The position numbers were made by a program, and so were the translations under genes. A stretch of DNA of 39,547 nucleotides, taken from assembly GCA_003216795.1 (NCBI GenBank), contig QCIH01000014.1:1-39547 (forward strand), given 5' to 3'. The notes beneath the pieces are model-generated. The model was not told the DNA's origin. It did not search any database and saw only the letters and a list, made by a program, of their open reading frames with translations. This document shows positions 6,666 to 16,427 of this stretch, one piece after another. The first letter of the stretch is position 1, and each line of letters begins with the position of its first letter. This DNA is from Prochlorococcus sp. AG-402-K16 (GTDB lineage: Bacteria; Cyanobacteriota; Cyanobacteriia; PCC-6307; Cyanobiaceae).

Positions 6666-7025
6666 TTAGTCATCCCACATATCCTTTTTCTCTCGATCTA
6701 AATTATTCCTTTCAAGTAATTCTATTCTTTGCTTCTGAGAATCTATTTCTGTTTCAATTACGTTTTTATCGTCAATATATTTTGTTTGTATTTCTAAAAT
6801 ATTTATTTCAAATTGTTCGCCAAAAAAATCTGACATTTCTCTCCATGCTTCCATTTCCTCATCTTTGCCAATAGTATCGTTTATCTGATGTGAAATAATT
6901 TCTAATACATATTGTTTAAGTTCTTGATGACTCATCGATTCAACTTTTTTTTGAATGTAAAGCTCTTTCAGAGTTTCTAGTTGTTTTTTTGATAAATCAG
7001 AATAGATAATAGACTTCTTTTTCAT
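6666..7025 (-). CDS. Conserved-looking small protein of unknown function
   Basis: I do not recognise a named family. The product is 119 aa, highly charged and probably helical. It opens with YSDLSKKQLETLKELYIQKK, continues with SMSHQELKQYVLEIISHQI, and ends in a coiled-coil-like stretch (DSQKQRIELLERNNLDREKK). Its pattern recalls short hypothetical proteins of marine picocyanobacteria and their phages, but that is memory only. It has no membrane segment or metal-binding motif. It stands alone between the repeat module and rpaA, with about 390 bp of non-coding DNA upstream, so it probably has its own promoter. Confidence 0.65.
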   Translation of the reverse strand: MKKKSIIYSDLSKKQLETLKELYIQKKVESMSHQELKQYVLEIISHQINDTIGKDEEMEAWREMSDFFGEQFEINILEIQTKYIDDKNVIETEIDSQKQRIELLERNNLDREKKDMWDD

Positions 7026-7413
7026 AGATACTTAAATTTTTTTTAATATAGACAAAATTATGCGTTTAAACATTTTGGAGAAATGAAAAATTTTAAACTT
7101 AATTTCTATTTGATTACTGAAAAAATTCAATTTTCTAAACTTATAATGGCAATCTGAATACAATATTCTTCCAATTTGAACCATTATTTGTTTCTATTTA
7201 TCCTTTGATTGTTAAGAAAAAGTGAATAGAATCGAAAGAAATTCTAAAATTTCAAATTTATTAAAATTTGCAATTTCCATCTAATCTGTTGTTATCACTA
7301 AGTTATCTGATAATTCTAATTGATAAAATTGTTTACAGTAATTCAGCAATCTTTATAAATTCTTGAGAGAATCGTATTACTAAAATTTAATCTTAATTTA
7401 ATAGTTTATAAAT
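7026..7413. other. Intergenic region between the small unknown gene and rpaA
   Basis: 388 bp of A+T-rich DNA must hold the divergent promoters of both flanking genes. A single GTTTACAGT at 7331 resembles half of an RpaB-type HLR1 site, but no second half is seen at the expected spacing. No ORF or RNA gene was found. It also marks the border between the island-like and core DNA. Confidence 0.4.
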
Positions 7414-8196
7414 ATGAAAATTTCAATCCTCTTAATTGAAGACGATCGTGATATGCGTGATTTGGTGGCTAGACATTTAGAACATTCTGGTTTCGATGTC
7501 CAAAAAGCCGAAGATGGAATTAAAGGACAAGCATTAGCTCTTCAATATTCACCAGATTTAATACTTTTGGATTTAATGCTACCAAGTGTTGATGGTTTAA
7601 CTTTATGCCAGCGTTTAAGAAGAGACGAAAGAACATCAAATATACCAATTTTGATGATAACTGCGTTAGGCGGCCTTAAAGATAAAGTTACTGGGTTTAA
7701 TTCTGGAGCAGATGATTACATTACTAAACCATTCGATTTAGAAGAATTATATGTACGTATAAAAGCTTTATTAAGGAGAACCAACAGAGCGCAATTAAAT
7801 TCTACTAACCAGCAAGAAATATTAAATTATGGCCCTTTAACTCTTGTTCCGGAAAGATTTGAAGCTATATGGTTTGAATCTCCCGTAAGGTTAACGCATC
7901 TTGAATTTGAACTTCTTCATTGTCTTTTGCAGAGACATGGTCAAACTGTATCGCCAGCATTAATTCTTAAGGAAGTATGGGGATATGAACCTGATGATGA
8001 TATTGAGACAATAAGAGTTCATATTAGACATTTACGCACTAAACTTGAACCCGATCCACGCAAACCTGTTTATATAAAAACTGTATATGGTGCTGGATAT
8101 TGTCTTGAGTTACCTATTGGTTCTCAAGTGGAAACTGCTAGGCAAGAGTTTATTCAAGCAAGAAATCCTGACTTGATAAATTCTGCGGTAGATTAA
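7414..8196 (+). CDS. rpaA: Response regulator RpaA
   Basis: This 260-aa OmpR/PhoB-type regulator has a receiver domain (acidic pocket EDD, phosphoacceptor Asp in [10 protein letters not shown], Lys in TKPFD) and a C-terminal winged helix ([20 protein letters not shown], then [19 protein letters not shown], ending in [11 protein letters not shown]). The DNA-binding half and the [14 protein letters not shown] segment match cyanobacterial RpaA, the clock output regulator that receives signals from SasA/KaiC and controls day/night transcription. Family knowledge supplies that function. It is transcribed alone, ending 2 bp from the convergent holB, and has a long upstream region. Its paralogue RpaB is encoded 6 kb downstream. 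Confidence 0.92.
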   Translation: MKISILLIEDDRDMRDLVARHLEHSGFDVQKAEDGIKGQALALQYSPDLILLDLMLPSVDGLTLCQRLRRDERTSNIPILMITALGGLKDKVTGFNSGADDYITKPFDLEELYVRIKALLRRTNRAQLNSTNQQEILNYGPLTLVPERFEAIWFESPVRLTHLEFELLHCLLQRHGQTVSPALILKEVWGYEPDDDIETIRVHIRHLRTKLEPDPRKPVYIKTVYGAGYCLELPIGSQVETARQEFIQARNPDLINSAVD

Positions 8197-8198
8197 TC

Positions 8199-9161
8199 TC
8201 ATATATCTTCCATTGAAATTTTTAAAAAAGCTATTTCCCATGCCAACCTTGGTTGAATGTTTTTTCTTAAGAGGTATTTTAAATTTTCAAGTTTTTTAAC
8301 TAAACCTATATTTTTTGTTTTTCTCCACCAAATTGTTTGAATTAAATTTACTAGACTAATCTGTTGCAAAATTTCTAATTTTTCAGATATTGATTTAGAT
8401 ATTTCTAATATTTCTAGACTATTTTTAATTGGAGAATCCAATTTACTTATAATTTCATCTGAAAAATCATTCCAAATTTCAATATTTTTTAATAATTGAT
8501 TTGGAGATCCATTGGCTGAATTAATTAAATCTTCAAATTTTAAATTTGCATTTATTTTTGATTTAGAAGTATCTAAATATTCTTTTAAAATTGACTTTAT
8601 TTGTTTACTAGAAAAAGATCGAAATCTGACGATTTGACATCTTGAGATAATCGTATCTAAGAGAAGATTTAATTTAGATGTTAGTAAAATAAAAATGCCG
8701 TTACTAGGTTCTTCTAAGGTTTTTAAAAGGCAATTCGAGGCTGCTTCGTTTAAGAGGTGTGCATCAATAATCAAAACAATTTTTTTTTCTGAGTTTATTG
8801 ATTTTTGACCAAGAAAAGTTTTGATATTACGTATTTGAGCAATTTTAATAATCTCAGATCCACTTTTTACTGTTTTTTCAAGATCGGAACTTCCTGAACT
8901 TTTTGTTGATAAAAGAGAATTAGGTTCAATAATTAAGAAATCAGGATGGTTATTGTTTGTAATTCTCTCTTCAACATTTTCGCTTTGTGAAGACTGTTTG
9001 AAAATCTCTTTTATAAATTCAAGAGCAGTTTGTTTTTTGCCTAATCCTTCAGCACCATAAAATATATAACCATTAGCTAATGATTTGTTTTTAATTATGT
9101 TCTTAAGAAAGGTATTGACTTCTTCATTCAAGAAAAAATTGTTTTTTTTAACCTCAATCAT
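8199..9161 (-). CDS. holB: DNA polymerase III delta' subunit
   Basis: A 320-aa AAA+ clamp-loader subunit. A Walker A-like [10 protein letters not shown] near residue 36, [23 protein letters not shown] in the sensor region and the TIISRCQ SRC motif identify delta'. It helps load the sliding clamp onto primed DNA. Its start overlaps the end of tmk by 4 bases, a translationally coupled pair that is common in bacteria. Sequence after residue ~200 is divergent and Lys/Ile/Asn-rich, as expected from the base composition. Confidence 0.9.
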   Translation of the reverse strand: MIEVKKNNFFLNEEVNTFLKNIIKNKSLANGYIFYGAEGLGKKQTALEFIKEIFKQSSQSENVEERITNNNHPDFLIIEPNSLLSTKSSGSSDLEKTVKSGSEIIKIAQIRNIKTFLGQKSINSEKKIVLIIDAHLLNEAASNCLLKTLEEPSNGIFILLTSKLNLLLDTIISRCQIVRFRSFSSKQIKSILKEYLDTSKSKINANLKFEDLINSANGSPNQLLKNIEIWNDFSDEIISKLDSPIKNSLEILEISKSISEKLEILQQISLVNLIQTIWWRKTKNIGLVKKLENLKYLLRKNIQPRLAWEIAFLKISMEDI

Positions 9162-9796
9162 TTGTTATTAGAAAAATTGTTTAGTAACGTCTCTTTAATT
9201 TGATTAGAAATAGTTTTAATATTTTGTGAAGCAGATATTACTTTCCAGTTTTTTTGTTTGGCAATTAGTTTGAAGCCTTCATTTACTTTTTCTAAAAATT
9301 TAATACCTTCTGATTCTATTCTGTCTGGAATTTCATTTTTTCTTCTAAATATGCTTTCTTCTGGAGAAATTTCTAAGAAGAAAGTGAGATCTGGAGATAC
9401 TCCTTGACACACAATAGATTCAATATTTTTAATTATTTCTAAATTTATATTTCTTCCATAACCTTGATAAGCAAGTGTTGAATCGGAAAATCTATCACTT
9501 ATTACCCAATCATTGTTATTTAAAGCAGGTGAAATAATTTTGGAAACGTGTTCAGCTCTATCCGCTGAATAAAGTAATAATTCTGCAAGAGATGAAGGCT
9601 TATTATTTTCATTATTTTCAAGAATCAGTCCTCTAAGTTTTTTTCCTAAAAGACTGCCCCCAGGCTCTCTAGTCGTGATTAATTTTGACCCTTTCTTTAT
9701 TAGACCACTATTAGGAATCCATTTAGATAGTTCATCTATTTGGGTAGTTTTACCACATCCATCAATACCCTCAATAACGATAAATTTTCCTTTCAT
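9158..9796 (-). CDS. tmk: Thymidylate kinase
   Basis: A 212-aa P-loop kinase converting dTMP to dTDP. Visible motifs are Walker [10 protein letters not shown] (residues 10-18), [11 protein letters not shown] for the nucleotide-binding Arg, YSADRAEH, and the [15 protein letters not shown] signature. Length is typical. It lies in a minus-strand run of copper ATPase, tmk and holB: its ATG directly follows the ATPase stop with no gap, and its end overlaps holB, so the three are probably co-transcribed. Confidence 0.93.
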   Translation of the reverse strand: MKGKFIVIEGIDGCGKTTQIDELSKWIPNSGLIKKGSKLITTREPGGSLLGKKLRGLILENNENNKPSSLAELLLYSADRAEHVSKIISPALNNNDWVISDRFSDSTLAYQGYGRNINLEIIKNIESIVCQGVSPDLTFFLEISPEESIFRRKNEIPDRIESEGIKFLEKVNEGFKLIAKQKNWKVISASQNIKTISNQIKETLLNNFSNNK

Positions 9797-12091
9797 TTAA
9801 TCCAAAGATAAAGCATTAATTACAACTGTAATAGAGCTAATCGCCATCAATAATGCTGCTATTGAGGGAGTAAGAAGAATACCGTATTTAGGGAATAAAA
9901 TGCCGGCGGCTAAAGGTATAGCTAGTAAGTTGTAACCAAAAGCCCATGTTAGATTTTGCTTGATTTTTCTTATAGTTTTTTTTGCAAGATTTAAGGCGTA
10001 GGGTAATCCGTTTAGTTGATCTCCCATTAATACTACATCTGCATTTGCCTTGGCTATTTGAGTGCCAGATCCTACCGCAATTCCTAAGTCTGAGGATGCT
10101 AAGGCTGGGACATCATTAATACCATCACCAATCATTGCCACTTTATTATTAATTTTTAAATTTTCTATAGTCTTGAGCTTCATTTCAGGAAGAAGATCCC
10201 ATTTTACTTCTGTTTCTTTACAACCAATTTTTTTTGCTAAAGCTAAAACCGTTTGTTTCCTATCGCCACTTAAAATATTAATTTTAAATTTGTTTTCTCT
10301 CAAATTTTGAACTGTTTTAATTGAATCATCTCTGAGTAAATCTCCTAGCAAAATAAAGCCTAATAACTTATCTTTGATACTTACTCCAATGATAGTGTTC
10401 GTTTTTGTTTCTTCATTTTCAATGACTTTTTTTGCCTCACTATCAATAATTATTCCTTTGCTTAGTAGCCATTCAATATTTCCAATATTAATAATTCCAT
10501 TAATTGATTCAAGTTCTCCAGAAATACCTCGCCCTGAATGAGTAAAAATTTTCTTTATTGGAAATAAACTTAAATTTTGCTTTTTTGCCTCTTGAATTAA
10601 GGCATCTGCGATTGGATGTCTGCTTTCCTTTTCTAAACTGGCAGCTATTTTTAATAAAAATGAATGATCATCATAATTTTTATAATCAACAATGAAAGGC
10701 TTACCTTTTGTTAAAGTGCCTGTCTTATCAAAAATAATTTGATTAATTTTTGAAGCCATCTCTATTTTGTCACCGCCTTTAAATAAAACGCCCTTTTTTG
10801 CTGCTTTACCTGATGCGACAGTTATTACAGTTGGGGTGGCTAAACCTAATGCACAAGGACAAGCTATTACTAAAACAGCAATTGACAATTGTATTGCTAA
10901 ACTAAGAAAATTCTCAGCATTACTACCAAGCGAACTATGAAGTGTATGGCTTGAGTGAGTGATGAATTGATTATTATGACTTAATAAATCTGGCCAAATG
11001 TTTCTTGCCCCTTTCCACCAAAAGAAGAAGGTTAAAGTAGCAAAAATAAGCACAAAGTAAGTAAATTTGCCTGCAATTTCATCAGCAATTCTTTGAATGC
11101 GAGGTTTTCTAGAGTTTACAGACTCAATAAGATTTACTAGTTTTGCAAGAGAAGAATCCCCTCCGACATTTTGTACTTTAAGTCTAAGAGTTGAATTAAG
11201 ATTTAAAGACCCACTAGATAGATTTTCGCCTTCTTTGACCTCGATAGGTTTGGATTCTCCAGTGATATGCGAAACATCAATATATGAATTACCTTGAGTA
11301 ACAATGCAGTCAGCAGGTACTCTGTCTCCAGCTAAAACTTGAATCTCTTGATTTGGTTTTAAAGTGTTTACTCTTATTGATTTTATTTGATTATCTTCTG
11401 TGTAGATATTGGCCATTTCAGGTTGAAGATCTAATAACTCTCCAATGGATGAACCAGTTTGGTATCTTGCTCTTTCCTCTAAGAAACGCCCAATCAATAT
11501 AAAACCTAACAGCATGACTGGTTCATTAAAAAAACAAGGAAAACCAGTAGCAGGAAATATTAAGGATAGAAGACTTGTTATATATGCGCTAGTTACTCCA
11601 AGAGCTACTAGAGAATCCATATCAGGACGGTTCTTAATAAATGATTTAAACCCATTAATAATTATTCCTCTGCCAGGAAATAAAAGAGCTAATGTCGCTA
11701 ATGAAGCGTGAAAAAATATATTACCTAATATCGGAAAATTTATATATCTTCCTTCTGCTAGATGACCTAAACCTGAAAATAATAAAAGTAATAAAGCAAA
11801 AGTTAATTTTTTCCATTGATTATTCCACTTCTTTTTTTTTTCTAATTCTGCCTTGTTTATTTTTTTTGAAAAATCATTTATGTAAATTTTTGATGGGAAA
11901 CCATTCTCTTTTAGATTTTCAAGAACTGATTCTATTTCTATATGTTTCTGGGTGATTTCAAAATAAGCACTTTCAGTAAGCAAGTTAACAGAAACATTTT
12001 CAATACCATCAGAATTATTCAATATTTTTTCAACAGTACTAACACAACCTCCGCACTTCATTCCTGTAACACTTAATTGAATGCTCTCCAT
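9797..12091 (-). CDS. P1B-type heavy-metal ATPase, probably copper-transporting
   Basis: One N-terminal heavy-metal-associated domain with GMKCGGC is followed by a membrane core with TGES (actuator), CPC in IACPCALGLATPT (metal path), DKTGTLTKGK (phosphorylated Asp), RHPIADA (HP motif) and GDGINDVPAL (hinge). CPC plus a CxxC HMA domain points to Cu(I), like the cyanobacterial CtaA and PacS that feed plastocyanin; I cannot tell which. Length is 764 aa from the ATG at 12091. A GTG at 12100 would add three residues. The gene diverges from ycf3 across about 120 bp. Confidence 0.9.
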   Translation of the reverse strand: MESIQLSVTGMKCGGCVSTVEKILNNSDGIENVSVNLLTESAYFEITQKHIEIESVLENLKENGFPSKIYINDFSKKINKAELEKKKKWNNQWKKLTFALLLLLFSGLGHLAEGRYINFPILGNIFFHASLATLALLFPGRGIIINGFKSFIKNRPDMDSLVALGVTSAYITSLLSLIFPATGFPCFFNEPVMLLGFILIGRFLEERARYQTGSSIGELLDLQPEMANIYTEDNQIKSIRVNTLKPNQEIQVLAGDRVPADCIVTQGNSYIDVSHITGESKPIEVKEGENLSSGSLNLNSTLRLKVQNVGGDSSLAKLVNLIESVNSRKPRIQRIADEIAGKFTYFVLIFATLTFFFWWKGARNIWPDLLSHNNQFITHSSHTLHSSLGSNAENFLSLAIQLSIAVLVIACPCALGLATPTVITVASGKAAKKGVLFKGGDKIEMASKINQIIFDKTGTLTKGKPFIVDYKNYDDHSFLLKIAASLEKESRHPIADALIQEAKKQNLSLFPIKKIFTHSGRGISGELESINGIINIGNIEWLLSKGIIIDSEAKKVIENEETKTNTIIGVSIKDKLLGFILLGDLLRDDSIKTVQNLRENKFKINILSGDRKQTVLALAKKIGCKETEVKWDLLPEMKLKTIENLKINNKVAMIGDGINDVPALASSDLGIAVGSGTQIAKANADVVLMGDQLNGLPYALNLAKKTIRKIKQNLTWAFGYNLLAIPLAAGILFPKYGILLTPSIAALLMAISSITVVINALSLD

Positions 12092-12212
12092 ATTTTTCAC
12101 AGTAGAAGCAAATTAATGCTTGACTTTATATTTAACTATAATAATAAATGTTATAGACTTTTTAAATAGTTATTTTTTAAATTACTATATTAATTTTATT
12201 AAATTTTGAGCA

Positions 12213-12734
12213 GTGCCTAGTAATCAAAACAGAGACAATTTTATTGATAAAGCTTTTACTGTAATTGCTGAATCTATTGTAAAAATAATGCCTATCGCAG
12301 AGAAAGAAAAAAAGGCATATATTTATTATAGAGATGGCTTAGCTGCACAAAATAATGGCGATTATTCGGAAGCATTAGAGTATTACAAAGAGAGCTTACT
12401 GCTTGAAGAAAATAAAATTGATAGGGGTGAGACTTTAAAAAATATGGCAATTATATATATGAGTAACGGTGAAGAGGATTTGTCTATTGAAACTTATGAA
12501 AAAGCATTACTAGAAAATCCCAAACAGCCATCATGCTTGAAAAATATAGGTTTAATTTATGAAAAAAGGGGAAGATATGCTGAGCAAAATGGTGATTTAG
12601 ATAAAAGAGATATTTGGTTTGATAAAGCTGCTGAAGTCTGGTCTAAAGCAGTAAGACTGTATCCGGGTGGGTATCTAGATATTGAAAATTGGTTGAAAAA
12701 CTCAGGCAGAAGCTCAATTGATATGTACCTTTGA
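12213..12734 (+). CDS. ycf3: Photosystem I assembly protein Ycf3
   Basis: A 173-aa tetratricopeptide protein that acts as a chaperone in photosystem I assembly at the thylakoid. [20 protein letters not shown] at the N-terminus is the family signature. TPR units follow at about residues 35-68, 73-105 and 113-155, ending in GYLDIENWL. The start is a GTG giving [13 protein letters not shown], which fits the family N-terminus. It converges with radA, with 5 bp between stops. Confidence 0.95.
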   Translation: MPSNQNRDNFIDKAFTVIAESIVKIMPIAEKEKKAYIYYRDGLAAQNNGDYSEALEYYKESLLLEENKIDRGETLKNMAIIYMSNGEEDLSIETYEKALLENPKQPSCLKNIGLIYEKRGRYAEQNGDLDKRDIWFDKAAEVWSKAVRLYPGGYLDIENWLKNSGRSSIDMYL

Positions 12735-12739
12735 TTTTT

Positions 12740-14101
12740 TTATTTTGATAAAGAATAATCAACTGCTTCTTTAATATTGGATATCTCTTTGATATTGATT
12801 AAATTTTGAAAATTATTATTTAGTTCCTCCTCTAGTTTTGGCACTACGATATTTTTGATCCCTATTCTTATAGCTTCTTCTATCTTTGTCCGAAGGTTAT
12901 TCGATTTTCTAACCTGACCGCTCAAACCCAATTCCCCGATAAATGAACTACTTGCCAAAGGAGGAATATTTTTCAAACTTGATAAAATTGATATTGCTAC
13001 ACCTAAGTCAGATGATGGATCATTAATCTCAAAACCCCCACCAGTAGCTATATAACAATCAAATTCAGATAATTTTATCCCTACGTGTTTTTCAATAACA
13101 GCTAGAATTTGATGCAATCTATTTATGCTTATTCCAGTTGTAGTACGTCTTGGGTTACTGTAGAAAGTTTTATTTACCAGTGCTTGGATATCAACTGCTA
13201 ATGGTCGTGTGCCTTCATTTGTAATCGTAGTTGTTACACCTGAAATGTTTTCTTTATTTGTAAAAATTGAACTTGGGTTTTTTATCTCTCGTAAACCCTC
13301 TTCAAGCATTTCAAAAATCCCAATCTCGAAGGTTGATCCAAATCGATTTTTTATACTTCTTAGTAATCTTTGTGAGGAAATCTTATCTCCTTCAAAATTT
13401 ATTACTGTATCAACTAAATGCTCTAGAGTTTTAGGGCCAGCTAAAGCACCATCTTTGGTTACATGACCAATTATTAGAAGAGCAATATTATTGTCTTTGG
13501 CAAGATTTTGCAATTCAGATGAACATTCTCTAACTTGAGAAACTGATCCTGGAGAACTTTGCATTTCATGATTATGGATGGCTTGAATACTATCAATAAT
13601 TGCGAAACTTGGATTTACACGTTTGATCTCTTCAATAATTAGAGATAAATTGGTTTCTGCAAAAATTTGTAAATCAATACTGTTTTGATTTAATCTTTCC
13701 CATCTAATTTTGACTTGTTCTAAAGATTCTTCTGCAGTTATATATAAAACTTTCTCATTAAGAGATATTTTTCCTGCTGATTGAAGAACTATTGTGCTTT
13801 TACCTATGCCTGGTTCTCCTCCTAATAAAACAACAGATCCAGGTACTATTCCACCTCCAAGAACTCGATCAAATTCTCTAAAACCACTTGTAAATCTTGA
13901 TATTTTTTTTGATGAAATCTCGTTAAAAGGGATAGATTTTTTATTATTTTTTATATTTTTTATGTCTTGATATTTAGATCTCTTACTTTTTATTTCTTCA
14001 ACAATGGAATTCCATGAGTTGCAATTTAGGCATCTACCAAAGTATTGAGAAGTTTCAGATCCGCAATTCTGACAAATAAAAGTAGATAATTTGCTAGACA
14101 T
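12740..14101 (-). CDS. radA: DNA repair protein RadA
   Basis: A 453-aa RecA-like branch-migration ATPase. It has a four-Cys zinc finger (C10, C13, C24, C27), Walker A GGEPGIGKST (about 93-102), the RadA-specific KNRFG motif (about 250) and a C-terminal Lon-protease-like domain without the usual protease dyad context. It processes recombination intermediates. It starts about 107 bp from the divergent rpaB. Confidence 0.94.
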   Translation of the reverse strand: MSSKLSTFICQNCGSETSQYFGRCLNCNSWNSIVEEIKSKRSKYQDIKNIKNNKKSIPFNEISSKKISRFTSGFREFDRVLGGGIVPGSVVLLGGEPGIGKSTIVLQSAGKISLNEKVLYITAEESLEQVKIRWERLNQNSIDLQIFAETNLSLIIEEIKRVNPSFAIIDSIQAIHNHEMQSSPGSVSQVRECSSELQNLAKDNNIALLIIGHVTKDGALAGPKTLEHLVDTVINFEGDKISSQRLLRSIKNRFGSTFEIGIFEMLEEGLREIKNPSSIFTNKENISGVTTTITNEGTRPLAVDIQALVNKTFYSNPRRTTTGISINRLHQILAVIEKHVGIKLSEFDCYIATGGGFEINDPSSDLGVAISILSSLKNIPPLASSSFIGELGLSGQVRKSNNLRTKIEEAIRIGIKNIVVPKLEEELNNNFQNLINIKEISNIKEAVDYSLSK

Positions 14102-14208
14102 TTAGTCTCTAAATGAAGTAATGGAACTAGAATGTTTGGGATATTGCCCCTCTACAAGTTAGATTAGGTTAATAATAAATTCTCTTACTGATTAGCTAAT
14201 AGAAACAA

Positions 14209-14955
14209 ATGGCTCTATCTAGTCAAACTAAAGAAACTATACTTGTCGCAGATGACGAGGCAAGTATTAGAAGGATTCTGGAGACACGTCTCTCCATGAT
14301 TGGCTACAAAGTTGTAACTGCAAGTGATGGCAAAGAAGCACTAAAGTTATTTAAAGATTATGAACCTGATTTAGTAGTACTTGACGTCATGATGCCAAAA
14401 CTAGATGGTTATGGAGTTTGTCAAGAGTTAAGGAAAGATTCTGATGTTCCAATTGTCATGTTAACTGCATTAGGAGATGTTGCAGATAGGATAACAGGTT
14501 TAGAATTAGGGGCTGATGATTACGTAGTAAAACCATTTAGCCCAAAGGAGTTAGAAGCTAGAATTAGGTGCGTTCTTAGAAGAATCGACAAAGAGCAAAT
14601 TCCTGGAATGCCTAATTCAGGATTAATTTTGGTTACGGATATAAAAATTGATACAAATCGAAGACAAGTTTTTAAAAGTGATGAGAGAATTAGATTAACT
14701 GGTATGGAATTTAGTCTCCTAGAGCTTTTGGTGAGTAGGTCAGGAGAGCCATTTAGTAGAGGAGAGATTTTGAAAGAAGTTTGGGGATATACTCCCGAGA
14801 GACATGTAGATACAAGAGTTGTCGATGTTCATATATCAAGATTAAGATCCAAACTGGAGGCTGATCCAGCAAATCCAGAATTGATATTGACAGCAAGAGG
14901 TACAGGATATCTTTTTCAACGGATTGTCGATATTGCTCCTTTTGATGGTAAATAA
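14209..14955 (+). CDS. rpaB: Response regulator RpaB
   Basis: This 248-aa OmpR-type regulator has acidic residues in ADDEAS, the phosphoacceptor in VLDVMMPKLDG, Lys in VKPFSPKEL, and a winged helix with RLTGMEFSLLELLVSRSGEP and WGYTPERHVDTRVVDVHISR. The N-terminus MALSSQTKETILVADDEAS and overall sequence match RpaB, the essential partner of the NblS/DspA kinase that represses high-light genes and supports photosystem I genes under low light. Its stop is followed immediately by the plsX ATG, so it heads the lipid-synthesis run. Confidence 0.94.
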   Translation: MALSSQTKETILVADDEASIRRILETRLSMIGYKVVTASDGKEALKLFKDYEPDLVVLDVMMPKLDGYGVCQELRKDSDVPIVMLTALGDVADRITGLELGADDYVVKPFSPKELEARIRCVLRRIDKEQIPGMPNSGLILVTDIKIDTNRRQVFKSDERIRLTGMEFSLLELLVSRSGEPFSRGEILKEVWGYTPERHVDTRVVDVHISRLRSKLEADPANPELILTARGTGYLFQRIVDIAPFDGK

Positions 14956-16350
14956 ATGGGGAAAGAAACAGCGCAAAAAATTACCAAGCCCAGAGCTATT
15001 AGAAGATTAGTAATTTGGTATAAAAGAAATTCGGCTGTGACTTCTATAGTTGATACTGCTGCTAGTTCTGCAGCAACGGCTAGTAGTGTTGCGGGTAATA
15101 TGGTTTCTGGTGCTGGATCAGTTGTAACCACAGCAAGTAATGTTGCAGGTAATGTTGCAGGTAATGTTGCAGGTAATGTAGTTTCAAGTGCCGAATCTGT
15201 TGTTAATACTGCTAGTAGTGTAGTTTCAAATGCTAGTTCAATAGCTAAAAATACATTACAGCCATTAGTTTTTGACCCATTAAAAAGATTACAAAATAAT
15301 GATAATATTTTAGATAGGGTGGAGGAATCTCAATCTAAAAGAATTTGGATCGCAGTTGATGGAATGGGTGGAGATTATGCTCCTGGACCAATTCTTGAGG
15401 GTTGCCTAGAAGCAATAAGTAGATTTCCAATAAATATAAAGTTTGTCGGAAAAATTGAAAAAGTTAAAAATGCAGCAGAAAAAACTGGTTTAGCAGAATT
15501 ATTAGAAAATGAAATAGATAATAATCGTCTTGAATTAATTGATAGTGGAGAGCCTATTGGGATGAATGAAGAAGCTACCGCAGTTAGAAAAAGGAAAAAT
15601 GCAAGTATAAACGTTGCAATGGATTTAGTGAGAAATAATAAAGCTGAAGCTGTCTACTCAGCGGGTAATTCAGGCGCGATGATGGCTTCTGCCATATTTA
15701 GAATTGGGAGATTGAAAGGGATTGAGAGACCAGCTATAGGAGCATTGTTTCCAACAAGGGATCAAACTCGCCCGGTATTAGTTTTAGATGTCGGTGCAAA
15801 TACTGATTGTAAACCATCTTATCTGCATCAATTTGCTCTTCTAGGTAATATTTATGCAAAAGATGTCCTACAAGTACAAAAACCAAGAATTGGACTTTTA
15901 AACATTGGAGAAGAAGAATGTAAAGGTAATGATTTATCCCTAAAAACATTTGAATTATTATCTTCTGAAAAACGTTTTGATTTTGGAGGTAATTGTGAAG
16001 GGCGAGATGTATTATCAGGTAGTTTCGACGTAGTAGTCTGTGATGGATTTACTGGAAATATATTATTGAAATTTCTTGAATCTGTGGGAGGAGTTTTATT
16101 AGATATTTTGAGATCTGAGCTGCCACGTGGAAGGCGGGGGAAAGTTGGTTCAGCTTTTTTAAAAAGTAATTTACTCAGAATTAAAAAAAGGTTAGATCAT
16201 GCCGAACATGGAGGAGCTTTATTGCTTGGGGTGAATGGTATTTGCGTTATTGGTCATGGAAGTAGCAAATCTTTATCAGTAGTTAGTGCTCTTCGCTTGG
16301 CTCACTCTGCAGTGAGTCATGGTGTTATGGACAATTTAAATAAACTGTAA
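14956..16350 (+). CDS. plsX: Phosphate acyltransferase PlsX with a long repetitive N-terminal extension
   Basis: The enzyme core begins at about residue 129 (IWIAVDGMGGDYAPGP) and continues with NSGAMMASA, PTRDQTRPVLVLDVGANTDC, GNDLSLKTFELL and VVVCDGFTGNILLK, all typical of PlsX, which turns acyl-ACP into acyl-phosphate for phospholipid synthesis. Residues 1-128 are extra: a basic start (KPRAIRRLVIWYKR) followed by an Ala/Ser/Val/Gly/Asn-rich segment (26-98) with GNVA repeats. The extension is in the same frame and abuts rpaB, so it is probably translated. A shorter product would need an internal start; no Met sits just before the core. Total length of 464 aa compares with about 330-350 in most bacteria. 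Confidence 0.92.
   Translation: MGKETAQKITKPRAIRRLVIWYKRNSAVTSIVDTAASSAATASSVAGNMVSGAGSVVTTASNVAGNVAGNVAGNVVSSAESVVNTASSVVSNASSIAKNTLQPLVFDPLKRLQNNDNILDRVEESQSKRIWIAVDGMGGDYAPGPILEGCLEAISRFPINIKFVGKIEKVKNAAEKTGLAELLENEIDNNRLELIDSGEPIGMNEEATAVRKRKNASINVAMDLVRNNKAEAVYSAGNSGAMMASAIFRIGRLKGIERPAIGALFPTRDQTRPVLVLDVGANTDCKPSYLHQFALLGNIYAKDVLQVQKPRIGLLNIGEEECKGNDLSLKTFELLSSEKRFDFGGNCEGRDVLSGSFDVVVCDGFTGNILLKFLESVGGVLLDILRSELPRGRRGKVGSAFLKSNLLRIKKRLDHAEHGGALLLGVNGICVIGHGSSKSLSVVSALRLAHSAVSHGVMDNLNKL
15139..15174. repeat. Three perfect 12-bp tandem repeats inside plsX
   Basis: AATGTTGCAGGT is repeated exactly at 15139-15150, 15151-15162 and 15163-15174, encoding NVAG three times. A degenerate unit (GTTGCGGGTAAT) lies about 50 bp earlier. 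Being in multiples of three, repeat-number change would lengthen or shorten the extension without breaking the frame. Confidence 0.85.
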
Positions 16351-16383
16351 AAGCTTCAAGTTTTAAATTCATAAAACATATTG

Positions 16384-16403
16384 AGTCAAATTTATGTTTG
16401 ACT
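16384..16403. promoter_or_regulatory. Perfect inverted repeat upstream of fabH
   Basis: AGTCAAA-TTTATG-TTTGACT is a perfect 7-bp inverted repeat with a 6-base centre, in the 77-bp gap between plsX and fabH and ending 24 bp before the fabH start. It lacks a T-run and is not a terminator. It may be an operator or an mRNA hairpin affecting fabH translation; no known cyanobacterial operator is assigned. Confidence 0.45.
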
Positions 16404-16427
16404 AATATAAGTAACTAAAAAACTCTT

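Noticed and set aside
7331..7339. HLR1 (RpaB) site upstream of rpaA
   Set aside because: Only one half-site-like GTTTACAGT is present; the required second repeat is missing.
11097..11955. Several plus-strand ORFs of 66-88 codons opposite the metal ATPase
   Set aside because: They are antisense shadows of a strongly supported P-type ATPase gene.
12120..12142. TTGACT and TATAAT as a ycf3 promoter
   Set aside because: The boxes are only 11 bp apart, too close for a standard promoter; TATAAT alone is weak evidence in this A+T-rich DNA.
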